From Pedobacter aquae (GTDB lineage: Bacteria; Bacteroidota; Bacteroidia; Sphingobacteriales; Sphingobacteriaceae): a stretch of DNA of 64,000 bases. The notes beneath the pieces were generated by a model, which made no database searches, had not been told where the DNA came from, and saw only the letters and a program-made list of their open reading frames with translations. The stretch lies in the NCBI RefSeq assembly GCF_008195825.1, contig NZ_CP043329.1, forward strand, positions 806,001 through 870,000, read 5' to 3'. Positions 36,721 through 45,491 of this stretch are shown in pieces. The position numbers were made by a program, and so were the translations under genes. Within the stretch, counting starts at the first letter, position 1; the number at the start of each line of letters is the position of its first letter.

Positions 36721-38304
36721 ATGACTAAACCCGTTCTAGGAATAATTGATTACTGTATCATTATTGCCGTTTTACTAATTACCCTCTATTTTGGTTTGCG
36801 CTATGCCAGAAACCAAAAAACTACCGAGGCTTATTTTTCTGCCAAGGGTAGGGTGCCATCTTGGGCTATAGGGATGTCTTTATTAGCAACCTTAATCAGT
36901 AGCGTTACCTTTTTAGGTTATCCCGGCGAAGGTTTTTCTAATAACTGGATATTGCTTGTGCAAGGTTTAATGGTTCCAATTGTTTTGCTGGGCACTATTT
37001 GGTTTATTGTGCCGCTGTACAGAAAAGTAATTGGCCTAAGTACTTACGAGTATTTCGAAAAACGTTTTGGCTCTTTTGCCCGTTATTACAGCTCTATAGC
37101 TTTTGTTTTAAGGCAGTTTTCTGGTATGGGAACCGTGTTTTACCTCTTAGCCGTGGCACTTTCTAGCATGACAGGTTTTAATACTTTTTGGGTAATCATG
37201 GTAGTTGGTTTAATCATCATCATCGTAAACCTATTAGGCGGTATAGAAGCTGTTATTTGGTTAGATGTTTTCCAAGGTTTTATGCTTTTTGCCAGTGGTA
37301 TATTGGTTTTATTGGTGATTATCTTCTCTGTAAACGGTGGTTTAACTACCATTTGGGAGGTGGCATCGGCCAACGGAAGAACAGGTTTTGGCCCTTATGA
37401 TGTGGATTTTACCCGACTTACCTTTATCGTTATGGCTATAAACGGGATGTTTTATGCCATTCAAAAATATGGTACAGACCAAACTGTTATTCAAAGATAT
37501 TTAACCGCTCGTTCAGATAAATCGGCAATAAAAGCTTCTTTATTAGGTATTTTACTAACCGTACCTGTTTGGTCTTTATTCATGTTTATTGGTACTGCTT
37601 TGTTTGTTTATTATCAACAGCAAAGCCTTCCGGCAGATGTAAATGCCAATAGCGTATTCCCATATTTTATCATGACAGAGCTACCTAGCGGCGTAGTAGG
37701 TTTTATTTTAGCCGCCATGATTTCTGCTGCTATTTGTAGCTTAAGTGCCGATTTAAACTCTCTAGCAGCCGTAGGTATTGAAGATTATTATAAGAAAATG
37801 CGTCCGGGTAAAATAGATAACGAATACTTATTAGCCAGCCGTTGGATGGTAGCTATATCTGGTTTTATAGCCATCGGGATAGGCGCTATCTATATTAATG
37901 TAGGTGGCGAGGGTGTTTTAGGCATCATCTTTACCTTATATGCAATTTTCTCTGGCGGTATTGTGGGTATATTTTTACTAGGCGTTTTTTCTGCCCGGGC
38001 AAATAGGCAAGGGGTAAATATTGCTATTTTAGTTTGTATCCTTTTCACTTCCTACGCTTTTTTAACCTCCACCAAAATTGGCTTAGGAGAGGAGAAATTC
38101 TTATTGCTAGATATGGGCCCTTATAATTTCACTCATGATAAATTAATGTTAGGCGTTTACAGTCACCTTATCGTGATAGGTGTAGGCTATATAGCAAGCT
38201 TATTTTTTCCTAAACCAATACTAGACCGTAATTTGCTTTACAGCGGATGGGTTGCTGGCAGGAGAGAAGAGAGAGCGCAAAATCTGGCAAATAAAAATCA
38301 ATAG
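36721..38304 (+). CDS. Sodium/solute symporter (SSS family)
   Basis: 527 residues with about 13-14 hydrophobic segments and SSS landmarks: TEAYFSAKGRVPSWAIGMS near 38, LISSVTFLGYPGEGF near 60, ISAAICSLSADLNSLA near 345. It brings a small solute across the inner membrane with Na+. SSS relatives transport sialic acids, sugars and sugar acids. In this operon the cargo is likely the monosaccharide released by the BNR-repeat hydrolase (Dha or Kdo). It follows the kinase by 27 bp. Confidence 0.88.
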   Translation: MTKPVLGIIDYCIIIAVLLITLYFGLRYARNQKTTEAYFSAKGRVPSWAIGMSLLATLISSVTFLGYPGEGFSNNWILLVQGLMVPIVLLGTIWFIVPLYRKVIGLSTYEYFEKRFGSFARYYSSIAFVLRQFSGMGTVFYLLAVALSSMTGFNTFWVIMVVGLIIIIVNLLGGIEAVIWLDVFQGFMLFASGILVLLVIIFSVNGGLTTIWEVASANGRTGFGPYDVDFTRLTFIVMAINGMFYAIQKYGTDQTVIQRYLTARSDKSAIKASLLGILLTVPVWSLFMFIGTALFVYYQQQSLPADVNANSVFPYFIMTELPSGVVGFILAAMISAAICSLSADLNSLAAVGIEDYYKKMRPGKIDNEYLLASRWMVAISGFIAIGIGAIYINVGGEGVLGIIFTLYAIFSGGIVGIFLLGVFSARANRQGVNIAILVCILFTSYAFLTSTKIGLGEEKFLLLDMGPYNFTHDKLMLGVYSHLIVIGVGYIASLFFPKPILDRNLLYSGWVAGRREERAQNLANKNQ

Positions 38305-38312
38305 GTTTCATC

Positions 38313-39689
38313 ATGAAAAAGATTCTTTTAATACTTCTTGTAGCTGCTTGTCACCTGCTTTATGCGCAACAAGATAGCGACAATCAATACAAAAGGCCCT
38401 TAAAAGAGGTGATTTCAGAAATAGAAAAACGCTTTGAGGTTAAAATAAAATACAGCGAAAACCAAGTTGCAGACAAATGGCTAAGCTATGCCGATTGGCG
38501 CTTTAGACCTAGTTTAGAAGAAACTTTGGATAATGTTTTTAAACCGCTTGACTTAAAACTCAATAAAGAAAAAGACAGAGTTTATAAGCTTAAAGAGTAC
38601 GAGTATTACCGTTGGGAAGTGCAAGACGGTTGGGATAATTTAGACAGATTAGCTGCTTTATATAGCGATAAAACGTCTTGGGAAGCCCGTAGAGATTCTA
38701 TTCGCCCACAACTTTATAAAGCACTAAAACTATCTCCTTTACCAGCATTGCCTAAAAGTAAACCTATCCTTACACCAAAAAGAGTGATGGACGGTTATAC
38801 GGTAGAAAACATCGCTATAGAAATTATGCCGGGCTTATATATAAATGGTTCTATTTATAAGCCGTTGAAAATGAAGGGTAAAGTACCAGTTATTTTAAGT
38901 CCTGATGGGCATTGGTTTGATCATCGTTTTAGAGCCGATTGCCAAATCCGTTGCGCAATGACGGCTAAAATGGGTGCTATAGCTGTAAGCTATGATTTAT
39001 TTGGCTGGGGCGAATCTGGCTTGCAATTTAAGTATGAAGATCATCGCAAAAGCCTAGCTCAAACCGTACAAACTTTAGGCGCTATCCGTTTGCTTGATTA
39101 CCTCTTAACCTTAAAAGAAGCCGATAAAACCCGTGTTGGCATTTGCGGAGGTTCTGGTGGCGGCAGTCAAACTGTATTAATGGCCGCCATGGATCCAAGA
39201 ATAAATTTAAGTATCCCGGTGGTGTCTTTATCATCTTATTTTTATGGAGGTTGCCCTTGCGAAAGTGGTATGCCGGTACACCTTTGTGGCGGAGGAACTA
39301 ATAATGTAGAGTTAGCAGCTATCACAGCGCCAAACCCGCAACTGGTTATTTCTGATGGTGGAGATTGGACAGCCCATTTTCCTCAGCATGATTATCCTTA
39401 CCTCAAAAAAATGTATGCTTATTATGGTAAAGCGTCACAAATACAAAATGTTCATTTACCAGAAGATAAACACGATTTTGGTTTCTCTAAACGTAAAGCC
39501 GTTTATGATTTTTTAATTGCTCAGTTTAAGCTGGATGCTAAAGCCGTTCAGGATAAAAATGGTAATTATGACGAGTCTACCTGCACCATAGAGAAGAAAG
39601 AAGCCTTGTATGTATTTGGTGATAAAGGCGAAAAACTTCCTAAAAATGCCATCATGGGTTATGAGCAGTTAGAAAAGCTTTTTAAATAA
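38313..39689 (+). CDS. Secreted alpha/beta-hydrolase esterase with N-terminal STN-like domain
   Basis: 458 residues; signal peptide about 1-18 (HLLYAQQ). Residues about 28-90 (RPLKEVISEIEKRFEVKIKY, then SLEETLDNVFKPLDLKL) resemble the STN domain normally found on TonB-linked receptors and secretins. Residues about 150-430 form an alpha/beta hydrolase with ICGGSGGGSQTVL (nucleophile Ser in GGSGGG) and a late His in DKHDFGFSKRK. An alpha/beta-hydrolase pectin methylesterase (BT1017) is known from a Bacteroides RG-II locus and is the best functional model. It would remove methyl or acetyl esters before glycosidases act. Confidence 0.75.
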   Translation: MKKILLILLVAACHLLYAQQDSDNQYKRPLKEVISEIEKRFEVKIKYSENQVADKWLSYADWRFRPSLEETLDNVFKPLDLKLNKEKDRVYKLKEYEYYRWEVQDGWDNLDRLAALYSDKTSWEARRDSIRPQLYKALKLSPLPALPKSKPILTPKRVMDGYTVENIAIEIMPGLYINGSIYKPLKMKGKVPVILSPDGHWFDHRFRADCQIRCAMTAKMGAIAVSYDLFGWGESGLQFKYEDHRKSLAQTVQTLGAIRLLDYLLTLKEADKTRVGICGGSGGGSQTVLMAAMDPRINLSIPVVSLSSYFYGGCPCESGMPVHLCGGGTNNVELAAITAPNPQLVISDGGDWTAHFPQHDYPYLKKMYAYYGKASQIQNVHLPEDKHDFGFSKRKAVYDFLIAQFKLDAKAVQDKNGNYDESTCTIEKKEALYVFGDKGEKLPKNAIMGYEQLEKLFK

Positions 39690-39704
39690 TCATTCCAATC
39701 AAAT

Positions 39705-40595
39705 ATGTCTAATCGCCGTGATTTTATTTGTCAGCTGGGTGTTTTGGCTGCTGCTGCCTGTATGCCTCAAAGGCTTTTGGCTTTCGCCGATGTACCAAAA
39801 CAGCGTTATAAAATAGCGGTCATAGATTTGATGATTCTAAAACGCCAGAAAATTTCTGCTTTCCAACTCGCCAAAGATATTGGCGCTGATGGTTTAGAGC
39901 TAGATATGGGAGGTCTTGGCAACCGCGAAACTTTTGATAATAAACTTGCCGATGAAGCCACAAGAGCAGCTTTTTTAGCGAAAGCTAAGGCATTGCAATT
40001 AGAAATTTGCTCGCTCGCCATGACAGGTTTTTACGCACAATCTTTCGCTACCCGGCCAACCTATCAAAAAATGCTTCAAGATTGTATAGATACCATGCAA
40101 GCCATGCAGGTGAAAGTAGCTTTTCTACCATTGGGCGTACAAGGAGATTTGGTTAAAAACCCCGAGCTAAGACCAGCTATTGTAGAACGTTTAAAAGTGG
40201 CAGGTGCTATGGCTAAAAAGGCTGGTATTATCATCGGTATAGAAACATCTTTAAGTGCCACAGAAGAGAAAAAGCTTTTAAAAGAAATTGGTTCTAAGCA
40301 TATTCAAATCTATTTCAACTTTTCTAATCCGCTAAAAGCAGGTAGAGATTTGATAACAGAATTAAAAATCTTAGGTAAGAAACGCATCTGCCAAATCCAT
40401 TGTACCGATGAAGATGGCGTTTGGCTACAAGATAATCCGCGTTTAAATATGTATAAAGTAAAAGAAACCTTAAATGCTATGGGCTGGCAAGGTTGGTTAG
40501 TGATAGAACGCTCCCGCGATGCCCGTTTCCCAACTAAAGTACTCGATAATTTCTCAGCCAATACCGCTTTTATGAAAAAGGTTTTTCAGTTATAA
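39705..40595 (+). CDS. Exported sugar isomerase/epimerase-like TIM barrel (Tat signal)
   Basis: 296 residues. The start MSNRRDFICQLGVLAAAAC is a twin-arginine-type signal. The rest is an AP-endonuclease-2/xylose-isomerase-like barrel (GADGLELDMGG near 60, IIIGIETSLSA near 177, ICQIHCTDEDG near 228, WLVIERSRDA near 263) with Glu, His, Asp and Glu residues placed to bind a metal. Such exported barrels are common in Bacteroidota sugar loci; their reaction is usually unknown. Last gene of the long operon. Confidence 0.78.
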   Translation: MSNRRDFICQLGVLAAAACMPQRLLAFADVPKQRYKIAVIDLMILKRQKISAFQLAKDIGADGLELDMGGLGNRETFDNKLADEATRAAFLAKAKALQLEICSLAMTGFYAQSFATRPTYQKMLQDCIDTMQAMQVKVAFLPLGVQGDLVKNPELRPAIVERLKVAGAMAKKAGIIIGIETSLSATEEKKLLKEIGSKHIQIYFNFSNPLKAGRDLITELKILGKKRICQIHCTDEDGVWLQDNPRLNMYKVKETLNAMGWQGWLVIERSRDARFPTKVLDNFSANTAFMKKVFQL

Positions 40596-41075
40596 GTAAA
40601 AAGTACAGAGTAGAAAGTAGAAAGACCCTAAATTGAGATTTTTAGGAACTGCCTTTGAACATAAAACTCATCTTACCTAAGAACGAAGGACGGCCTATGA
40701 AGATTTGGAAGTGTAGGCAAATAAATCTTTTGCATAAACTTTCCTAGAGCATTATCGGAAAACAATCCGACGGGTGTTGTAAATACTTTAATCAAGCAAA
40801 AGCATTCACACCACTCAGGATTGTGGATAAAGATTTATTTAGGCGAAACGACAAATATTCATCAGCCTTGCCTGCCTGCCGGTAGGCAGGATTTATTCAT
40901 TTTTTGTTTATGGTTTTCTTAGGCATTCATGAACTCGTTCCTCGTTTTTTGGGCACTTTTTTATCAAGAAAAAAGTGCCTAGGGCTGGCCGCCTATGAGG
41001 CCGGAAAGCCTTGTGCGTAATGGTCATAACAAGAAAAGAAAGAAGCCGCAACCCGGCTAGGGTTAGAAAGCCTTG
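40596..41075. repeat. Long direct repeat, copy 1
   Basis: Bases 40596-40871 appear identical to 41459-41734. The copies then diverge for about 72 bp (present only here) and match again from the hairpin GGCACTTTTTT / AAAAAAGTGCC (40952-40979) to about 41075 with a few changes. No convincing gene is present. It begins with four GTANARA heptads. Confidence 0.9.
40872..40891. repeat. GC-rich REP-like palindrome
   Basis: CCTGCCTGCC / GGTAGGCAGG, a 20-bp inverted repeat with one mismatch. It lies at the start of the 72-bp segment that copy 2 of the long repeat lacks, so it may mark an insertion or deletion. Confidence 0.75.
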
Positions 41076-41458
41076 TGCGCAACAGCCCATCATAATATCT
41101 TATTCGCCTCTATCGCCGGCGGGGCTCGTCCCTTTTGCGGGACCAAAAGGAACCAAAAGTCCTGATCAATCCCACAGGAGCCTTTGCCACACAAGGCTTA
41201 CCCACACTCAAAAACAGGGAGTGCTTATTTTTGCTCGTTTATGCTTATTGAAAGTTAGTAAAAGCTCGAACGCAAAACCGCATGCGCTATAGGCTTTATT
41301 TAAGTATAAAGTAAAAAGTAAAAAGTAAAAAGATGCCTAAATATTCGATATTTCAGCCTAACAACCTCATCAACTATTAACGAATAAACTAATTGTTGCT
41401 CATGCGCTTCGGGATAGCCTGTTTTTTAGTAATGGTTGTTCCTGTCTGGGAGTATAAA
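41076..41458. other. Noncoding stretch between the two long repeats
   Basis: No supported gene. A 93-codon open frame at 41011-41292 has no family resemblance and begins inside the repeat. The segment contains four GTATAAA/GTAAAAA heptads (41304-41331) and GC-richer patches such as CGCCGGCGGGGCTCG, unlike the genes on either side. Confidence 0.6.
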
Positions 41459-41864
41459 GTAAAAAGTACAGAGTAGAAAGTAGAAAGACCCTAAATTGAG
41501 ATTTTTAGGAACTGCCTTTGAACATAAAACTCATCTTACCTAAGAACGAAGGACGGCCTATGAAGATTTGGAAGTGTAGGCAAATAAATCTTTTGCATAA
41601 ACTTTCCTAGAGCATTATCGGAAAACAATCCGACGGGTGTTGTAAATACTTTAATCAAGCAAAAGCATTCACACCACTCAGGATTGTGGATAAAGATTTA
41701 TTTAGGCGAAACGACAAATATTCATCAGCCTTGATTTTTGGGCACTTTTTTATCAAGAAAAAAGTGCCTAGGGCTGGCCGCCTATGAGGCCGGAAAGCCT
41801 TGTGCGTAATGGCCATAACAAGAAAAGAAAGAAGCCGCTACCCGGCTAGGGTTAGAAAGCCTTG
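41459..41864. repeat. Long direct repeat, copy 2
   Basis: Matches copy 1 at an offset of 863 bp for the first 276 bp and then again after the missing 72 bp. It includes the same GGCACTTTTTT / AAAAAAGTGCC hairpin and the GAAAGCCTTGTGCGTAATGG segment. It is preceded by another GTATAAA heptad (41452-41458). Confidence 0.9.
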
Positions 41865-41938
41865 AGCAAAAACACCATTTCCAAAAGCTTCGTATACGCT
41901 TTATCTTTAAAACAATCACATCCAATCTCAAAGCTAAC

Positions 41939-41997
41939 ATCCTATAAAACAAAGAAAATATCTTACACGATAGACATGGCTTTCTATACTAAATTTG
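41939..41997 (+). promoter_or_regulatory. Operator-promoter module before the GH106-GH127 operon
   Basis: Half-site ATCCTATA (C of CTATA at 41942), second half-site ATCTTACA 21 bp on, -7 box TAAATTTG at 41990-41997, 48 bp after the first. The leader to the ATG at 42066 is about 60 nt. Confidence 0.68.
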
Positions 41998-42065
41998 AAA
42001 TATAAACCTTTTGATAATCAAATTTTATCATCGTACGGTAGATCATCCATTAAAAGAAAGAAAAC

Positions 42066-45000
42066 ATGAAATTTAAAGCATATCATGCTTGTTTTATTGC
42101 CTTTTTATTGTGTTTCAGTTCTTTCATGCCTTTACAAGCGCAAACATTAGCTCCTCATATTCAAAAAATAAATCACGAGGCTAAACCTTGGGTGTTTTGG
42201 TATTGGATGCATGCATCTTTCTCTAAAGAAGGTATCACTGCCGATTTAAAAGCCATGAACGAGGCTGGTATAGCAGGCGCTTACATTGCACCTATTAAAG
42301 GCAAAACCAATCCTCCTTTGTATGAGCCTGTGATAGAAACCTTAACGCCCGCCTGGTGGGATATTTTCAAATTTGCTTTAGAAGAAGCCAAACGATTTGA
42401 TATTAAAATAGCCCTTTTGCCTAATGATGGCTTCGCTACCGCAGGTGGCCCTTGGATAACACCTCAGCTATCTATGCAAAAAGTGGTTTACAGCGCCGCA
42501 ACTGTAAAGGGAGGTAGCTTGTTTAATACTACTTTAAAACAGCCAGAAGCTTACCAAAATTATTATCAAGATATAGCAGTTTTAGCTTTTCCAACGCCGG
42601 GTGGTAAAACACAAAGTACACAAGAAATAAAACCTTTAGTTACAACTAGTAACGGCCAGGATGCTTCTTTTTTAGCCGAAACGGGGCATAAAAAGAACTT
42701 TGGTAGTAATGAGCCTTGCTGGATACAATACGCTTTCGAAAAACCTTTTGTTTGTCGTTCTATTAAAATAAGCGTTAACAATTTCAATCATCAATCTAAC
42801 AGATTATGGGTAGAGGTGAGTGATGATGGAAAAAACTTCAGAAGCTTAGGTCGTTTACAAGCCCCAAGAACGGGTTGGCTAGATTGGGATGCTCCAGTAA
42901 CACATGAAATAGAGACTGTAAGTGCAAAATATTTTAGGTTTGTGTACAACCCAGAAGGTACAGAACCCGGTGCTGAAGATTTAGATGCTGCTAAATGGAA
43001 ACAAAGCTTAAAAATTAACGGAATAGAGCTTTCATCATTACCAAAAATACATCAGTTTGAAGGTAAAAGCGGTTTAGTATGGCGAGTAGGCGAACATACC
43101 AAAACCATTCCTGATGATTTAGCCATACCCATTTCATCCATCATCAATCTCAGCGATAAGCTAGACACTGAAGGAAATTTAAAATGGACAGCACCAAAAA
43201 CACATACCGAGTGGACAATCATTCGTATAGGACATACCTCTACCGGACATAAAAATGAAACCGCTGGTGCTGGTAAAGGTTTAGAAGTTGATAAGTTTAA
43301 TCCAGAAGCAGTAAAACTACAGTTTGATAAATGGTATGGCGAGGCTTTACGTGTGGCTGGTGCCGATTTAGCCAAACAAGTATTAGGTGTTTTCCATGTA
43401 GATAGCTGGGAGTGTGGCAGCCAAAATTGGTCGCCGGTTTTTATGGCCGAGTTTCAAAAAAGGAGAGGTTATGACCCGACTTCGTTCTTGCCAACTTTGG
43501 CGGGTTTCCCTATAGCAAGTCCGGCAAAAGCAGAACAGTTTTTATACGATATGCGCAAAACCATTGCAGAGCTGATGCATGATAACTTCTTTGTCACCCT
43601 TAAAAATCTAGCACAGCAGCATGGTGCCATTTTTACTGCCGAAACCACAGCTCCGGTAATGCTGGGCGATGGTTTAAAACATTTCGGAACGGTAGATGTG
43701 CCTATGGGCGAGTTTTGGGCTAAAAGTCCTTCTCATGATAAACCTAATGATATGCTAGATGCCATTTCTGGGGCGCATATTTATGGTAAAAATATCATTC
43801 AGGCAGAGGCATTTACTACCGTAAGGATGGAGTGGAATGAGCACCCCGGAAATTTAAAAACTTTGCAAGACAGAAATTATGCTTTAGGGGTAAATAAACT
43901 GGTTTATCATGTTTATGTACACAACCCTTGGTTAGATAGAAAACCCGGTATGACCTTAGATGGCGTAGGTTTATACTTCCAAAGAGACCAAACTTGGTGG
44001 GAGCAAGGCAAAGAATGGGTTGCTTATGCAGAGCGTTGCCAATCTTTACTACAACAGGGTAAGCCAGTGGCAGATTTAGCTGTTTTTGTTGGTGAAGAAT
44101 ATCCATCAAGAGCTATACTGCCAGACCGTTTGGTAAATACCTTACCGGGCATTTTTGGAGATGAAAGAGTAGCTGCCGAAGCGCAAAGAATGGCCAATAA
44201 AGCTTTGCCTACACAAAAAGTAGCAGGTGTAACAACTTCGGCCAATATGGCCCAGCCAGAGCGTTGGATAAACCCTTTAAGAGGTTATGCTTATGACTCT
44301 TTCAATGCTGATGTTTTACAGTTGGCTAGCTTTAAAAATGGTAAAGTTGTATTTGCTAGTGGTGCAGAGTATCGCATTTTGGTGCTGCCCTTAAAACATC
44401 AGTTAAATCCTAACCAATATTATACAGAAACATCATTAGCTAAAATTTTAGAATTGGTAAATGCAGGGGCGCTATGTATCATCGGCGATAAGCCACAATT
44501 TAAAACAGGTTTAAAAGCCGATGAAAAGCTATTTAACCATGTAGTGGAAGCTATTTGGGGTGGTACTTTTGAAAATATTAAAGTAGCAGGTAGCTATTAC
44601 GAATTTAAAAATTCAGGCAAAGGAAAATTCATTAAAGCTCCTTTTTTACCTAAAGATTTTAGTTTTTTAGGTGCTCATCAAGATGTTTTGGTAAAAGATG
44701 CTCAAGGAAAAGAAGCTCCTGTAATAGCCTGGAATCATCGTAAAACCGCAACAAAAGACATTTATTTTATTTCCAATCAATTAGATACTGAAAGAAATTT
44801 AAGTTTTGCTTTCAGCGTAAGCGATAAACAAGCTCGTTTATACGATGCTGTAAGCGATACCAATATTCCGTTAAAGCAATATCAAGTTAAAGATGGCTAC
44901 ACGCATATCTCTATAAAACTCCCGGCAAACGGTTCTTTATTTGTAATTTTTGAAGGGTCTTCATCCCTAAAGGAAATAAATAAAGGCTTCAATTATATCC

Positions 45001-45491
45001 AATATCAAAACCTAAAAAATATTTCTACTGCATGGAAGGTTAAGTTTAACCAAAGCCACGGTGGCCCTGCAGAAAGCATCATGTTAGATAGCTTACAAGA
45101 TTGGAGTACCCACAGCAATCCGCAAATTAAATACTATTCTGGTACAGCTACTTACAACAATAGCTTTATACATAAAGTATCAAAAAACGAAGAAATATGG
45201 CTCGATTTAGGCGAAGTAGCCAACATTGCCAGTGTAAAAGTAAATGGTATAGATTGCGGTATTGTTTGGACACCTCCGTACCGAGTAAACATCAGCAAGG
45301 CTTTAAAGAAAGGCCAAAATCAATTAGAAATTAAGGTAAGCAATACTTGGGTAAATCGTTTAATTGGCGACCAACTACTGCCAGAAGATAAAAGAATTAC
45401 CAAAACAACAGCCCCTTTTAGGCTAGAAGGCAAAGCCTTAAATAAAGCAGGCTTATTGGGCACTGTTTCTTTATTAAAAGTTATAGAATGA
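42066..45491 (+). CDS. GH106 alpha-L-rhamnosidase, secreted
   Basis: 1141 residues; signal peptide about 1-26 (LQAQTL). The family's opening motif is present (KPWVFWYWMHASFSKEGIT, then NEAGIAGAYI). The barrel is interrupted by a sugar-binding insertion (about 210-320), and later blocks FHVDSWECGSQNW and AETTAPVMLGDGLKHFG carry likely catalytic Glu residues. A C-terminal jelly-roll resembles a GH2 sugar-binding domain (IWLDLGEVANIASVKVNGID). GH106 enzymes remove alpha-L-rhamnose; characterised ones act on RG-I and RG-II. Its stop overlaps the GH127 start (ATGA). Confidence 0.9.
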   Translation: MKFKAYHACFIAFLLCFSSFMPLQAQTLAPHIQKINHEAKPWVFWYWMHASFSKEGITADLKAMNEAGIAGAYIAPIKGKTNPPLYEPVIETLTPAWWDIFKFALEEAKRFDIKIALLPNDGFATAGGPWITPQLSMQKVVYSAATVKGGSLFNTTLKQPEAYQNYYQDIAVLAFPTPGGKTQSTQEIKPLVTTSNGQDASFLAETGHKKNFGSNEPCWIQYAFEKPFVCRSIKISVNNFNHQSNRLWVEVSDDGKNFRSLGRLQAPRTGWLDWDAPVTHEIETVSAKYFRFVYNPEGTEPGAEDLDAAKWKQSLKINGIELSSLPKIHQFEGKSGLVWRVGEHTKTIPDDLAIPISSIINLSDKLDTEGNLKWTAPKTHTEWTIIRIGHTSTGHKNETAGAGKGLEVDKFNPEAVKLQFDKWYGEALRVAGADLAKQVLGVFHVDSWECGSQNWSPVFMAEFQKRRGYDPTSFLPTLAGFPIASPAKAEQFLYDMRKTIAELMHDNFFVTLKNLAQQHGAIFTAETTAPVMLGDGLKHFGTVDVPMGEFWAKSPSHDKPNDMLDAISGAHIYGKNIIQAEAFTTVRMEWNEHPGNLKTLQDRNYALGVNKLVYHVYVHNPWLDRKPGMTLDGVGLYFQRDQTWWEQGKEWVAYAERCQSLLQQGKPVADLAVFVGEEYPSRAILPDRLVNTLPGIFGDERVAAEAQRMANKALPTQKVAGVTTSANMAQPERWINPLRGYAYDSFNADVLQLASFKNGKVVFASGAEYRILVLPLKHQLNPNQYYTETSLAKILELVNAGALCIIGDKPQFKTGLKADEKLFNHVVEAIWGGTFENIKVAGSYYEFKNSGKGKFIKAPFLPKDFSFLGAHQDVLVKDAQGKEAPVIAWNHRKTATKDIYFISNQLDTERNLSFAFSVSDKQARLYDAVSDTNIPLKQYQVKDGYTHISIKLPANGSLFVIFEGSSSLKEINKGFNYIQYQNLKNISTAWKVKFNQSHGGPAESIMLDSLQDWSTHSNPQIKYYSGTATYNNSFIHKVSKNEEIWLDLGEVANIASVKVNGIDCGIVWTPPYRVNISKALKKGQNQLEIKVSNTWVNRLIGDQLLPEDKRITKTTAPFRLEGKALNKAGLLGTVSLLKVIE

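Noticed and set aside
41011-41292. 93-codon open frame between the long repeats
   Set aside because: It begins inside the duplicated noncoding block and resembles nothing; no promoter is visible.
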